Positions 43,138 to 52,621 are shown, numbered from the stretch's first letter. The stretch is 64,000 nucleotides of DNA from Brevibacillus choshinensis (GCF_016811915.1 NZ_CP069127.1:2951001-3015000); one strand, 5' to 3'. Translations and numbers: made by a program. The notes: generated by a model not told the origin, from the letters alone.

Positions 43138-44424
43138 ATGGACAAGATGGATCGAATGGACACTCTCTCACTGTGGACAGCGACTGCCAATCTCTATCAA
43201 AAAGGAAAGCCGCTGGAAGAGCATGAAGAGGCAGATGTTGTGATTATCGGAGCGGGTTTCACAGGAATTTCTTCTGCCTATCATCTGCAAAAAGCAGGGA
43301 AGAATGTCATCGTCCTCGAGCAAGAATCGATCGGGTATGGGGCAAGCGGCCGTAACGGGGGGATGGTATTGCCTGGCTATAAGCCAACGATGCAGGAGCT
43401 TGCCAACAAATATGGTGTCGACGAAGCGAGACAGCTGAACGCGCTCTCTCTGGCGAGCATTGAACTGGTGAAATCGCTTGTAGAAGCTCATCGAATCAGC
43501 TGCGATTTTCGACAGACCGGCCATATTGTAGCGGCTTATAAAGCCAAGCATTTTGAAGCATTGAAACGTGAAAGCGAATACGTAAACAAGCACTTCGGCT
43601 ATGCATCAACCTTACTTGATCGCAGTCAATTGCACCAAGAGCTAGATTCCCCCGTGTATCATGGGTGCTTGGTCGACAACATGAGCTACTCGTTCCAGCC
43701 CCTGAATTATGCGATCGGCCTGGGGGAAGCTGCCAAGTCGCTCGGAGCACGAATCTTTGAGCATACGAAAGCACTTTCGATCGAGTACGGGCGATATTGC
43801 GTAAAAGTATCAACCGAGAAAGGTGCTGTTACAGCGAAGGACATTATCGTCGCAACAGATGGTTACTCCGGAAAAATCATGAAGGAACTGAACAAAGGCG
43901 TATTGCCGATATCGGCACGTCTGATCGCGACGGAGCAGCTGCCGAAATCAATAGTGGATGCAGTCATCCCAAAAGATCGCATGGTGTTTGACACAAGCAA
44001 TTTTCTCTACTATTTCCGACGCACGCCAGATCATCGAATCGTGTTTGGCGGAGGAGACATTCGTCCAAACCTGGGTGATGCCGTCTATCGAAGTGTTTAC
44101 GATGCGATGGTTGCGATCATGCCAAAACTGGCAGGTTGCAAAATCGAATATCGGTGGGGTGGTTTCATCGGAGTTACGCTCGATACCTTTCCGGTGATTG
44201 GCAGATCCCAAGAAGGCGCGTACTTTGCCGCGGGTTATACGGGTCACGGTGCTTCTCTCTCGACGCTGATGGGGAAATTACTCGCTCAATGGATCGTTAC
44301 AGGGGATGCAGGCGGATATCGGTTCGAGAAAGAACGCCTCAAAGCCTTCCCCTTCTATAATCAGAAAACGATGCTGGTCAATTTGGCGCATTACGGGTTT
44401 AAATTGCTCGATATGATTGGCTAA
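43138..44424 (+). CDS. FAD-dependent amine oxidase, PuuB (gamma-glutamylputrescine oxidase)-like
   Basis: This 428-residue DAO-family flavoprotein has the N-terminal SLWTATANLY segment common to PuuB/OrdL proteins, the FAD Rossmann motif ADVVIIGAGFTGISSAYHLQKAG, the GYGASGRNGGMVLPGY loop, and C-terminal YRWGGFIGVTLDTFPVIGR with AAGYTGHGASLSTLMGKLLAQW. It oxidises a secondary amine to aldehyde plus amine and hydrogen peroxide. An aldehyde dehydrogenase gene follows 13 bases later, as in polyamine-degradation operons, though that gene is now broken. The exact amine is unknown; gamma-glutamylputrescine is only the nearest model. Confidence 0.83.
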   Translation: MDKMDRMDTLSLWTATANLYQKGKPLEEHEEADVVIIGAGFTGISSAYHLQKAGKNVIVLEQESIGYGASGRNGGMVLPGYKPTMQELANKYGVDEARQLNALSLASIELVKSLVEAHRISCDFRQTGHIVAAYKAKHFEALKRESEYVNKHFGYASTLLDRSQLHQELDSPVYHGCLVDNMSYSFQPLNYAIGLGEAAKSLGARIFEHTKALSIEYGRYCVKVSTEKGAVTAKDIIVATDGYSGKIMKELNKGVLPISARLIATEQLPKSIVDAVIPKDRMVFDTSNFLYYFRRTPDHRIVFGGGDIRPNLGDAVYRSVYDAMVAIMPKLAGCKIEYRWGGFIGVTLDTFPVIGRSQEGAYFAAGYTGHGASLSTLMGKLLAQWIVTGDAGGYRFEKERLKAFPFYNQKTMLVNLAHYGFKLLDMIG

Positions 44425-44437
44425 AGGAGAGTTGTCT

Positions 44438-45536
44438 TTGAAGATGAACATGTATATTGACGGGGCCTGGGTAGAAGCGTTATCTGGTGAGAGAAGAGAC
44501 ATTATCAATCCCGCGACCGGGGAGGTAATCGCCACTGCGGCAGATGGCTCCTGCGCTCGCCGCCGGAAATACAATTGTGATAAAGCCTGCCGAAATCACT
44601 CCTGCAAGCGTAGTCAGAATGTTTGAAATCATGGGGGAAGTCGGCCTGCCTGCGGGTGTCGCTAATCTGGTATTGGGGCCAGGAGCTACGGTAGGGAATG
44701 AACTAGCCGAGAGCCATGACGTCGACAAGATCGCTTTTATCGGCGGAACAACAACCGGACAGAGCATCATGCGTGCAGCCGCAGGCAATATGAAAAAAAT
44801 GACGCTAGAACTGGGCGGAAAATCCCCGCTGATCGTGTTTGATGATGTGGATTTGGAGACGGCAGTAGATCACGCCTTGTTCGGTATATTCCACAATGCC
44901 GGCCAAGTTTGCTCGGCTGCTTCTCGGTTGCTCGTGCAAGAATCGATGTACGATCGGTTCATCGATAGACTGGCCGAGCGAGCAAATAAAATCGTAGTTG
45001 GCAATGGGAAAAGTGAGAGCGTGGAAATGGGGCCGCTTGCAAGTGAATCTCATATGAATAAGGTCTTGGATTCCATCAAGTACGGAAAGGAAGAAGGCGC
45101 CAGGCTCGTTTGCGGTGGCAACCGCTTGACAGCAAATGGGCTGGATAAGGGATATTTCATCGCCCCTACCATCTTTGCTGATTGTAATGGGAATATGCGT
45201 ATTGTCCGAGAAGAGATTTTTGGCCCCGTACTCATTGTTCAACCGTTTACGGATGAAGAGGATGCGATTCATAAAGCGAACGATACCATTTATGGATTGG
45301 CGGGCGCCGTATTTACGGAAGATATCGATCGGGCAAAACGCGTCATTCATCGATTGCGTGCGGGAATTACATGGATTAACAGTTATCATCAGGCGTATAC
45401 GGACAGTCCATGGGGAGGCTACAAGCAAAGCGGAATCGGTCGGGCATTAGGATCTGACGGACTGAAGCATTTTATGGAGACAAAGCAAATCAATATCCAC
45501 CGGCACGCTAAGCCTGTTGGTTGGTATGCAAATTAA
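44438..45536 (+). pseudogene. Aldehyde dehydrogenase with large internal deletion
   Basis: The gene begins normally at TTG 44438 (after aaaggaga): MNMYIDGAWVEALSGERRDIINPATGEVIATAADG. At about 44542 the sequence jumps, in a different frame, to MAPALAAGNTIVIKPAE, which in intact enzymes lies roughly 120 residues later. From there it is complete: LVLGPGATVGNELAE, LELGGKSPLIVFDD (catalytic Glu), FHNAGQVCSAASR (catalytic Cys), PTIFADC and GITWINSYH to the end at 45536. Part of the NAD-binding domain is lost and the frame is broken. GATGGC at the junction occurs in the expected sequences on both sides, suggesting deletion through microhomology. It follows the PuuB-like gene. Confidence 0.82.
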
Positions 45537-45581
45537 CCCGGCTGAACTAGCTGTATAAAAAATGTATAAGGGGAAATGCAT

Positions 45582-47006
45582 ATGGGAAAAGTGGAGACTC
45601 ACCCTCCATCGGAGACTGTACCAGCTGCTGATTCCATTCTGGGTACGAAAAGTATTCCCATCCTCTATTTGCGTTTTGCTCTCGCAGGAATCATGGCGAA
45701 TGCGATTTTGGGGGTCGTAGCGGTAGTCGATGGTTATTTCGTCAGTGGCTTTCAGGAACTGGAGGTCGAGGGGATCGGGATTGGATTTACAGTCATGGTC
45801 ATTACCCGTATGCTTGGCGTGCTATTTGGAGTAGGTGCAGGAGCGGTGATTTCTCTGCGCCTGGGAAAAGGAAAAATAGAAGAAGCCAGAAGCATCATGG
45901 GGCAAACGTTATGGTTTACTCTTTTCCTATCCAGTCTGCTGGCGATCCTGGGATTGCTCTTCGAAAATCAGATCATGATGTTATTCGGAGCTAGTGTCGA
46001 GTCACTTCCCTATGCGGTGGAATACAGCCGTTTGCTATGGATTTCATTACCGGTAACGATTTTGGCAGTGGTACTGAGCATTTTAGCCAATATCGATGAA
46101 AAGCCCATATTGTCGATGAACAGTTGGTTAGTGGCAGCAGTTGTTGCCGGGATCACGGAATGGGTGATGGTAGAGAAGTATGACATGGGGATGATGGGTT
46201 CCTCCTGGGCGAATACCATTTCGCAATCAATACCTGTTTTGCTGATCATCTATTTCTGGTTCGGCAAAACAAAGCTGAAGCCAAAGTGGAAAGACAGGAA
46301 GATAAAATGGAAGACGATCGGGGAGGTGGCTTGGACAGGATTCGCCTCGTTCTCCAGTCAGTTGATGATGTTCTTCGCCATTATATTCTTCAACAACTTG
46401 CTGCAAAGCTACGGTGGTGGGTTGCACGTCGCCGCTTTCACGATTCAAAACGGTTATATCACCAATCTGCTCGCGTTGGCAGCACTTGGCGGAATGACCG
46501 GGCTCCAACCGATCATCAGTTACAATTACGGCGCAGGAAACTTTGCGCGGGTGAAACAAGCGATTCAGATGGGACTCATTTTTACCGTTTCCTTCTTTGT
46601 AATCTTGACCGCCATCATGATCCTGTTCGCAGATCCGATCGTGTCGTTTTTTTCCGGCGGGAATCCGGAATTGCAGCAACTCGGCACGTGGACGACCGTC
46701 GTATTCAATTCGCTGTTTACGCTGAACGCAGTCAGTCTCCTTATCTCCGGTTATTTTGAATCACAAGAGCGAAACTGGACAGCTACCTTTATCAATGTCA
46801 GCAAAATGCTGTTATTCGCTTTCCCGTTTCTCTTTATTTTCCCGAAAATATGGGGAGTAAATGGAATCTGGTACTCGGGTCCTGCGTCCGAAATACCCGG
46901 CGTTCTCATCGCCATTTACTTTATTCGAAAAGAGTTCAAGCTATTAAAGGATAAGTCTGCTACCACAGCACGTGTAGAGCAAGCAATGGAACAGCGATTC
47001 ATTTGA
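45582..47006 (+). CDS. MATE-family multidrug/solute exporter
   Basis: This 474-residue membrane protein has 12 predicted helices and internal twofold similarity: ILYLRFALAGIMANAILGVVAVVDGYFVSG in the first half and VAWTGFASFSSQLMMFFAIIFFNNLL in the second. GMTGLQPIISYNYGAGNFARVKQAI is a clear MATE motif. It exports compounds by sodium or proton antiport. ATG 45582 fits the ribosome site aagggg; ATG 45576 is too close. It probably belongs to the MerR-controlled operon and could expel a toxic substrate or product of the amine pathway. Confidence 0.9.
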   Translation: MGKVETHPPSETVPAADSILGTKSIPILYLRFALAGIMANAILGVVAVVDGYFVSGFQELEVEGIGIGFTVMVITRMLGVLFGVGAGAVISLRLGKGKIEEARSIMGQTLWFTLFLSSLLAILGLLFENQIMMLFGASVESLPYAVEYSRLLWISLPVTILAVVLSILANIDEKPILSMNSWLVAAVVAGITEWVMVEKYDMGMMGSSWANTISQSIPVLLIIYFWFGKTKLKPKWKDRKIKWKTIGEVAWTGFASFSSQLMMFFAIIFFNNLLQSYGGGLHVAAFTIQNGYITNLLALAALGGMTGLQPIISYNYGAGNFARVKQAIQMGLIFTVSFFVILTAIMILFADPIVSFFSGGNPELQQLGTWTTVVFNSLFTLNAVSLLISGYFESQERNWTATFINVSKMLLFAFPFLFIFPKIWGVNGIWYSGPASEIPGVLIAIYFIRKEFKLLKDKSATTARVEQAMEQRFI

Positions 47007-47022
47007 AAGGGAGAGGATCTAG

Positions 47023-47313
47023 ATGTTCTTAGCGAAAAAACTGACCACACAAGAGGCTCAACAACTTGGTGTTGACACATGGGAACCATGGGTAGGCGAA
47101 CCGAATAAAGGCACATGGCATGTAGAGGAGCAAGAAGTTTTCTACGTAACAGACGGTGAAGTGTTTATTACTGTTGAAGGAGAAACACATCACATTACAA
47201 AGGACTGGGTCGTTTCCTTGCCGAAAGACCTTGTCTGTGAATGGGATTGCCCGAATTTTTTGAAAAAGAACTACAAGATGAACCATGACATCCTTCAAAA
47301 TCGATCTGAATAA
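47023..47313 (+). CDS. Small cupin-domain protein
   Basis: This 96-residue single cupin of the cupin_3/DUF861 type has WEPWVGEPNKGTWHVEEQEVFYVTDGEVFITVEGETHHI and CEWDCPNFLKKNYKMNHDI. The Glu/Tyr-containing EEQEVFYV strand replaces the usual HxH metal pair, so metal binding is doubtful. It is 16 bases after the MATE gene and has a strong ribosome site (gggagagg). A role in binding or sensing the pathway compound is possible but not shown. Confidence 0.75.
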   Translation: MFLAKKLTTQEAQQLGVDTWEPWVGEPNKGTWHVEEQEVFYVTDGEVFITVEGETHHITKDWVVSLPKDLVCEWDCPNFLKKNYKMNHDILQNRSE

Positions 47314-47322
47314 CGAGCTTCC

Positions 47323-47360
47323 AAAAACGGGTGAGAAACATACGGTCCTTACCCGTTTTT
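47323..47360 (+). terminator. Rho-independent terminator of the amine-oxidase operon
   Basis: AAAAACGGGT pairs with ACCCGTTTTT around an 18-base loop, 10 bases after the cupin stop codon. Confidence 0.8.
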
Positions 47361-47479
47361 ACATTTCCTCGTCAACGCTCCTGCTCATTGAGACCAATTG
47401 CATACGGAAAGCGGTGGGGGATTGCAGTACTTTTTGGAGGGATCTACATGTTAAAGCCGACGGAAAGGATTGATAAGGG

Positions 47480-48763
47480 ATGATGAATGTCAAAAAAGTG
47501 ATGATTATTGGTGGAGGAATAGGAGGCTTGGTTACTGCATTACACCTTGCTCAGTCCGAAATATCCGTTCAAATTTTTGAAAGTGTGGAAGAGATCCGTG
47601 AGCTTGGAGTAGGTATCAATTTGCTTCCACACGCCGTTCGAGTTCTTGCTAATCTTGGGTTGATAGAAGAACTTGAGAAAGTGGGTCTGCCAACAGCAGA
47701 ACTGATTTACCACAATAAGTACGGCCAACGCATTTGGGCCGAGCCGAGGGGGATCGCTGCCGGCTATCGTTGGCCCCAATATTCCCTCCTGCGAGGGAAG
47801 CTGCAAATGCTTTTTCTTCAGTCAGTCAAAGATCGTTTGGGGGAAAAGGCCGTAGTCACGGGGCATCATCTGGCTGCCTTCCAAACCGGCGAGCATGGGG
47901 TAGAGGCATCCTTTGTGAATCGCAAGACAGGTGCTCTGCTAGGTACACGACAGGCAGATATCCTAATCGGTGCTGATGGCATTCATTCTGCTGTACGCCG
48001 CAGCTTGTATCCAAATGAAGGAATCCCCAAATTCAGCGGAAGAATGCTTTGGCGCGGAATTACTCGGGCTGACTCCTTTCTAACCGGGCGTTCGATGATC
48101 ATGGCAGGGCACCAGGATCAAAAATTTGTAGCCTATCCCGCCTGCCCACTAACCGCATCCCATGGCGCATCACTCATTAATTGGATTGCCGAACTGAGGG
48201 TTGGCGGCGATGCACCGCCGAGGAATGACTGGAATCGTCTGGCAGACAAGCGAGACTTCGCACCTGCTTTCTCGAATTGGAGATTTGATTGGTTGGATGT
48301 GGAAAAGTTGATCCAACAGACCTCGCTGGTTTATGAATTCCCCATGGTGGATCGCGATCCATTGCCGCGATGGAGTTTCGGACGTGTGACTCTACTCGGT
48401 GATGCTGCGCATCCCATGTATCCAATCGGATCGAATGGTGCTTCACAGGCGATCCTTGACGCGGAAGCATTGGGACAGGCATTGGCTCGCAACCCAGATG
48501 CGATAAGCGCACTTGCCCAATATGAAGAAGTCCGGATGAAACCCACTGCGGCCATCGTGCAAAGCAACAGGGAAATGGGCCCTGAGAAAGTGATGCAAAT
48601 CGTAGAAGAACGTGCTCCACATGGATTTGCAAAACTTGAGGATGTCATTGCCAGGACGGAACTGGAACAAATCTCCACTCAGTACAAACGACTTGCCGGT
48701 TTTGATCCCGACTTGTTGAACAAACATGGCGCATTTGATAGAGGGGGAGTGAGCGAAACATGA
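47480..48763 (+). CDS. FAD-dependent monooxygenase (PhzS/salicylate hydroxylase-like)
   Basis: This 427-residue class A flavin monooxygenase has an N-terminal dinucleotide motif VMIIGGGIGGLVTALHLA, ELGVGINLLPHAVRVL, the DG motif ADILIGADGIHSAVRR, and the second FAD motif GRVTLLGDAAHPMYPIGSNGASQAILDAEAL. Length and details recall PhzS-type and salicylate-1-monooxygenase proteins that hydroxylate aromatic acids using NADH and oxygen. The start codon overlaps the Shine-Dalgarno-like aaggg; a start one codon later is equally possible. It overlaps the Dabb gene by 4 bases. The substrate is not known. Confidence 0.85.
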   Translation: MMNVKKVMIIGGGIGGLVTALHLAQSEISVQIFESVEEIRELGVGINLLPHAVRVLANLGLIEELEKVGLPTAELIYHNKYGQRIWAEPRGIAAGYRWPQYSLLRGKLQMLFLQSVKDRLGEKAVVTGHHLAAFQTGEHGVEASFVNRKTGALLGTRQADILIGADGIHSAVRRSLYPNEGIPKFSGRMLWRGITRADSFLTGRSMIMAGHQDQKFVAYPACPLTASHGASLINWIAELRVGGDAPPRNDWNRLADKRDFAPAFSNWRFDWLDVEKLIQQTSLVYEFPMVDRDPLPRWSFGRVTLLGDAAHPMYPIGSNGASQAILDAEALGQALARNPDAISALAQYEEVRMKPTAAIVQSNREMGPEKVMQIVEERAPHGFAKLEDVIARTELEQISTQYKRLAGFDPDLLNKHGAFDRGGVSET

Positions 48764-49056
48764 TTGAACATATCGTATTGGTCAAGTTCTCACCGAACAC
48801 CTTGAAGGAACATATCGACGAGGTGATTCGACGCACCAAAGCATTGCGCGGAGTGATTCCAGGACTTATCGACCTGCAAGAAGGACACAACTTTTCAGCG
48901 CGGAGCCAAGGCTATGAATTGGGATTGACGGTTCGTTTCACAAATATAGAGTCACTTGATCAGTATCAAGTCCATCCAAAACACAAAGAAATTCGCAAAT
49001 ATATGAATGAGATTGGTTTACTCGACATCATCGTTGTCGATTTTGAAATCGATTAG
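48760..49056 (+). CDS. Dabb-family (stress-responsive A/B barrel) protein
   Basis: The product has 98 residues. MIEHIVLVKFSPNT at the start and YQVHPKHKEIRKYM in the middle, with the closing DIIVVDFEID strand, are the Dabb ferredoxin-like fold. Such proteins form dimers. Some are enzymes acting on polyketide-like or aromatic compounds, others have no known activity. The ATGA overlap with the monooxygenase gene indicates coupled translation and a joint pathway. Confidence 0.85.
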   Translation: MIEHIVLVKFSPNTLKEHIDEVIRRTKALRGVIPGLIDLQEGHNFSARSQGYELGLTVRFTNIESLDQYQVHPKHKEIRKYMNEIGLLDIIVVDFEID

Positions 49057-49082
49057 CTCGAATCGACAAGGATGCTTCCGGG

Positions 49083-49488
49083 ACGAGAGGGGAAACGGCA
49101 TTTCCTGCAGAAACGTTGAAAAAATGGATAGTCGATGCAGATAAAGAGGATTTTCGGATACGACTTCACGCACTACGGAGCCATGCGTCTAGCCTTTGAT
49201 GCGTATGAAGAAGCTCAAAGGATCAATGGTAGAAAAGATACGCGTCATGCAATCGAACATATTGAGGTCATACATCCCGACGATATCCCGTGTTTTCTTG
49301 AGCTTGGAGTAATTGCTTCCATGCAGCCGAAACATTTGGCTGCGGCGGAAAAAAGCATGTATGCAGCGAGAATCGGGAAAGGTCGGGAACAATACACGTT
49401 TACGCTTCATTCTCTGCAGAAAGCGGGGGCAACTTTGGCAATAGGGAGTAACTTTCCGGTTGTACCGTTAAAGGGTAATATCGAGTGA
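49083..49488 (+). pseudogene. Amidohydrolase (YtcJ-like) relic
   Basis: Only a central part of a YtcJ-type amidohydrolase remains. One frame gives AETLKKWIVDADKEDFRIRLHA. After a frame change near 49168 another frame gives GAMRLAFDAYEEAQRING, RHAIEHIEVIHPDDIPCFLELGVIASMQP and AGATLAIGSNFPVVPL, then a stop at 49488 where the enzyme should continue for about 100 residues. The N-terminal half with the HxH metal site is missing. It follows the Dabb gene by 26 bases and may once have been part of that operon. Confidence 0.7.
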
Positions 49489-49792
49489 GTGCTGAACAGG
49501 CTGTGGACATATATATGTCTTCAGCCTGTTCGTTCGATAAAGAGCTATTATTTCATCAAAAATTGCATCCGCTTTCGTATGACCGAGAAAGCTAATGGCG
49601 CGTTTATACTTCAAAGAATCGTCCATCAGCAACAGCGGAGATACAAAAAAACAAACAACAACAATTCGTGTTTGTTATATATTAAACGAAATGACTATTC
49701 GTTTGTCAATTTGGTAAAAACGTGTTGACTAAACGATGACCTCCAAGATAAACTGAGGCAGTCATTTAGTAAATCGAAAGAGGGGCAAAAAA
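49489..49792. other. Intergenic region: hairpin, promoter and leader dyad before the DUF6530 operon
   Basis: GAACAGGCTG (49494-49503) pairs with CAGCCTGTTC (49522-49531) around ACATATATATGT; there is no T run. A promoter-like TTGACT is at 49725-49730 with ATAAAC 17 bases later. Overlapping it, ACTAAAcgaTGAC-CTC (from 49728) and GAG-GCAGTCATTTAGT (to 49770) form an imperfect inverted repeat that could be an operator or mRNA hairpin. Confidence 0.45.
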
Positions 49793-50272
49793 ATGAAAAT
49801 ACCCACAACTTTGAAACATAAGCCTGTTATCGTGTCGGAAAACTATGAGCAGGTTGACGGCAGATTAGCCAGGAACACAGATGCAAAAGCTCTTTCTCTA
49901 GGATTGATCCAGGGGAACGACGGAGGAAAGGCCAATCTTTCTGCCAAGGTATGGAGATCCACAGGAGAAAACTGGTCGAGTGAATCGGAGGAAATGCCTC
50001 TGCACCGCGTTCTGGATATGTCCATTCTGATTTGTCGGTCGTTGGCACATTTTCGCGAAGCTTACAGATATGAGCTTTTATATGACCCTCAGGAACCCAT
50101 CATCGACCGGGTTGCCTTGCAGGGGAGTGCAATGACCGTGGCAATATGTACGGACAATGAGAGAATTCATGAAGATATGAAGCTGTTCAGCCAAGCTCTG
50201 AGTGACGACGATGAGATGATCAGCGAACGTCTGCGCATGTTATCTAGAATTTTAAAGGATATGGGGTATTGA
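49793..50272 (+). CDS. DUF6530-type hypothetical protein
   Basis: The product is a soluble 159-residue protein starting MKIPTTLKHKPVIVSENYEQVDGRLA. It has a conserved-looking middle (AKVWRSTGENW, EMPLHRVLDMSILICRSL) and an acidic helical C-terminus (LFSQALSDDDEMISERLRMLSRILKDMGY). It resembles DUF6530 proteins of Bacilli, whose function is unknown. It is the first gene of a four- or five-gene operon, ends 1 base before the MFS gene and has an agaggggc ribosome site. No catalytic motif is evident. Confidence 0.6.
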   Translation: MKIPTTLKHKPVIVSENYEQVDGRLARNTDAKALSLGLIQGNDGGKANLSAKVWRSTGENWSSESEEMPLHRVLDMSILICRSLAHFREAYRYELLYDPQEPIIDRVALQGSAMTVAICTDNERIHEDMKLFSQALSDDDEMISERLRMLSRILKDMGY

Positions 50273-50273
50273 A

Positions 50274-51482
50274 ATGTTTTCGAATCGTTATGTTCGAACG
50301 ATTATCCTCTCCCGAGTGATGTTGCAGCTGGGGATTTGGATCCGGAATTATGCAGTCCTTCTGTTTGTTAGCGAATTGACGAATAATAATCCAGTCTATG
50401 TATCACTCATATCGGTTGTGGAATTCGCTCCGATCTTTCTATTCGGCCTTATTGGCGGGACCTTTGCTGACCGATGGAGGCCGAAGCGGACAATGGTTTG
50501 GAGCGATCTGCTGTCTGCCTTGTCCGTTGGAGCTGTGCTGCTTGCACTCATGAACGGTGGATGGATTGCCCTTCTCATCGGAACATTTATTTCCGCCAGC
50601 CTGTCTCAATTTTCTCAGCCTTCTGCCATGAAACTCTACAAGCGGCATGTTTCAGTTGAACAACTGCAGGGCGTGATGGCAATGTCACAGACTCTTGTTG
50701 CTGTCTTTATGGTTTTGGGTCCGGTCATCGGCACGTTTATTTTCATACAGTTTGGAATGAATGCCTCCCTGATTGTGACGGCCATTCTGTTCTTCGGTTC
50801 TTCCCTTGTATTAGCTACGCTTCCTCGAGACGCGGAAGAACCGAAGTCTGGCGATGCAGGCGGCTTCATTAAGGAGTTGAAAGCCGGTCTTCGCTATATC
50901 GGGTCCAATGAATCCTTACGAACGCTATGTTTGACTTTCTCGGCTGTCGGATTAGCATCGGGACTGACTCAGCCGCTTCCGATCTTCCTTGTCATCGAGA
51001 ACTTGGGACAGGACAAACCATTTCTTCAGTGGTTGGTTATGACCAATGGGGCAGCCATGTTGGTCGGAGGAGCTGTCATCATAGGGATGTCCAAAAAGGT
51101 GAAGCCGCAGCTGTTGCTCTTCATGGGTTTGCTTGTCACTGCCGTTTGTACGATCGGAATAGGTGCCTCTACAAAGATTTGGCTGACAATGATTCTGTTG
51201 GTGATCAGCGGTTTCTTTTTCCCTTGTATTCAAGGCGGAATTCAGACGCTTATCGTACGAAACACAGAAGGGGCATTTATTGGCCGGGTATCGGGAGCGA
51301 TCATGCCTGTTTTCATGGGGATGATGGTGATTGGCATGTTTATATCCGGCTATTTGAAGGATACGTTTTCTCTGGTTGCGGTTTATGTGGTGAGTGGAGT
51401 TTTGACTGTGATCGGAGCGTCTTTGCTCTTCCCTCTTATGGTTCAGAGAAGAAGCAAGGATGAGAAACGCACAGCATTTTGA
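50274..51482 (+). CDS. MFS transporter (MFS_3 type)
   Basis: This 402-residue protein has 12 predicted membrane helices. FGLIGGTFADRWRPKRTMVWSDLLSA is the family motif between helices 2 and 3, and LGPVIGTFIFIQFG marks helix 5. It resembles exporters of the enterobactin-exporter/MFS_3 group. It lies 1 base after the DUF6530 gene and its stop codon region overlaps the upstream part of the ATPase gene. It probably exports a small molecule, possibly a siderophore-like or toxic compound; not predictable from sequence. Confidence 0.87.
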   Translation: MFSNRYVRTIILSRVMLQLGIWIRNYAVLLFVSELTNNNPVYVSLISVVEFAPIFLFGLIGGTFADRWRPKRTMVWSDLLSALSVGAVLLALMNGGWIALLIGTFISASLSQFSQPSAMKLYKRHVSVEQLQGVMAMSQTLVAVFMVLGPVIGTFIFIQFGMNASLIVTAILFFGSSLVLATLPRDAEEPKSGDAGGFIKELKAGLRYIGSNESLRTLCLTFSAVGLASGLTQPLPIFLVIENLGQDKPFLQWLVMTNGAAMLVGGAVIIGMSKKVKPQLLLFMGLLVTAVCTIGIGASTKIWLTMILLVISGFFFPCIQGGIQTLIVRNTEGAFIGRVSGAIMPVFMGMMVIGMFISGYLKDTFSLVAVYVVSGVLTVIGASLLFPLMVQRRSKDEKRTAF

Positions 51483-51502
51483 CGGAGTGGAGGAGACGTG
51501 TG

Positions 51503-52621
51503 ATGACTGAAAATAGAGAATATGAGTTGTCACCTGAAAGACAGCTCACTGATGAAGAAAAAAGGCTTGTATGGAAAAAGCCATTAACTCATAAGGTCAG
51601 CGAAGAAGAGCGGCGCATTAGTAAAGAAATAAAGCGCAACTGGAATCGCGGGGAAATGAAAATCGCCACTATTTTATTGGAAGGTGACGCCGGTTCCGGT
51701 AAAACACAACTGGCAAAAGCATTATCGGCTAATTTCGGGTTGCCGTATACAAAAGTGACTTGTTTTAACGATATGGATAAATCGGATATTATTGGGGCTA
51801 TTCTGCCGGTGATTTCGTCTGAACGTATAGAGAAAATGGAGCCTGCGGAGCAAACCGCATGGAAAGCGTTATATGAAAGCAATGGGTTTCAAAGCGTAAC
51901 GGAAATTTTGACGGACGCACTGGGGATTACTCAGGAACAGGCCGCCTTGAAGATGAAGCAAATACTGAAGCTTGCGGCGGAAAGCACCGATGGCGAAGCG
52001 GTTGAGTACCGATTTTACCCTTCGGAGATCGTCAGAGCCTATCAAAAAGGTTATCTTCTGGAAATCCAGGAGCCCAATGTCATTCGTGATGCTGCGGTGT
52101 TAATGGCATTAAACTCTGCCTTGGAGCTGGATGGGAGCATCAATCTTCCCACCGAGATCATACGCAGACACCCAGACTTCATAGCGGTTATCACGACAAA
52201 CCGCAGTTATTCGGGAATCAGACCGCTGAACGAAGCGCTGCGCGACAGGGTTCAGCATACGGAAAAGATGGACCTGCCGACCAAACAAATCATGATCGAA
52301 CGCGTGATGGCCAAAACCGGCTTTCAAGATGAAAGGATGTTGAGTGTCTTAGCGGATATCATTATGATTTTGGACAAAACTGCCCGGGCCAATGCGATCA
52401 AGGGCGTGGCGGGAATGCGTTCATTTTTTTACTGGGCAGATGCGATTGCCGGGGGAGCTTCCGCAAAAGAATCTCTTTATCATAAGGTCATCTACAAGAT
52501 CACCACCGATTCGGAAGAAATAAAGCTTTTGGAAGAAGCACTTAACAAGCATGAGCTGATTGCCAGCTTAGAAGAAGCCCGGATTGAACAAAAAAAAAAC
52601 GAAAATCTGACGATGCCGTAG
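51503..52621 (+). CDS. MoxR-type AAA+ ATPase
   Basis: This 372-residue ATPase has Walker A LEGDAGSGKTQLAKAL and LPYTKVTCFNDMDKSDIIG. The Walker B strand is GYLLEIQEPNVI, where LLEIQE replaces the usual LLDEI, so its first acidic residue is Glu instead of Asp. Sensor 1 is FIAVITTNRSYSGIRPLNEALRDRV, followed by the AAA lid helices. MoxR-type ATPases act with a VWA protein to remodel or insert cofactors into a target, and a VWA frame follows directly. ATG 51503 follows ggaggaga. The last codons (EQKKNENLTMP) come after a run of ten A; a one-base slip there leads into the VWA frame. Confidence 0.87.
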   Translation: MTENREYELSPERQLTDEEKRLVWKKPLTHKVSEEERRISKEIKRNWNRGEMKIATILLEGDAGSGKTQLAKALSANFGLPYTKVTCFNDMDKSDIIGAILPVISSERIEKMEPAEQTAWKALYESNGFQSVTEILTDALGITQEQAALKMKQILKLAAESTDGEAVEYRFYPSEIVRAYQKGYLLEIQEPNVIRDAAVLMALNSALELDGSINLPTEIIRRHPDFIAVITTNRSYSGIRPLNEALRDRVQHTEKMDLPTKQIMIERVMAKTGFQDERMLSVLADIIMILDKTARANAIKGVAGMRSFFYWADAIAGGASAKESLYHKVIYKITTDSEEIKLLEEALNKHELIASLEEARIEQKKNENLTMP

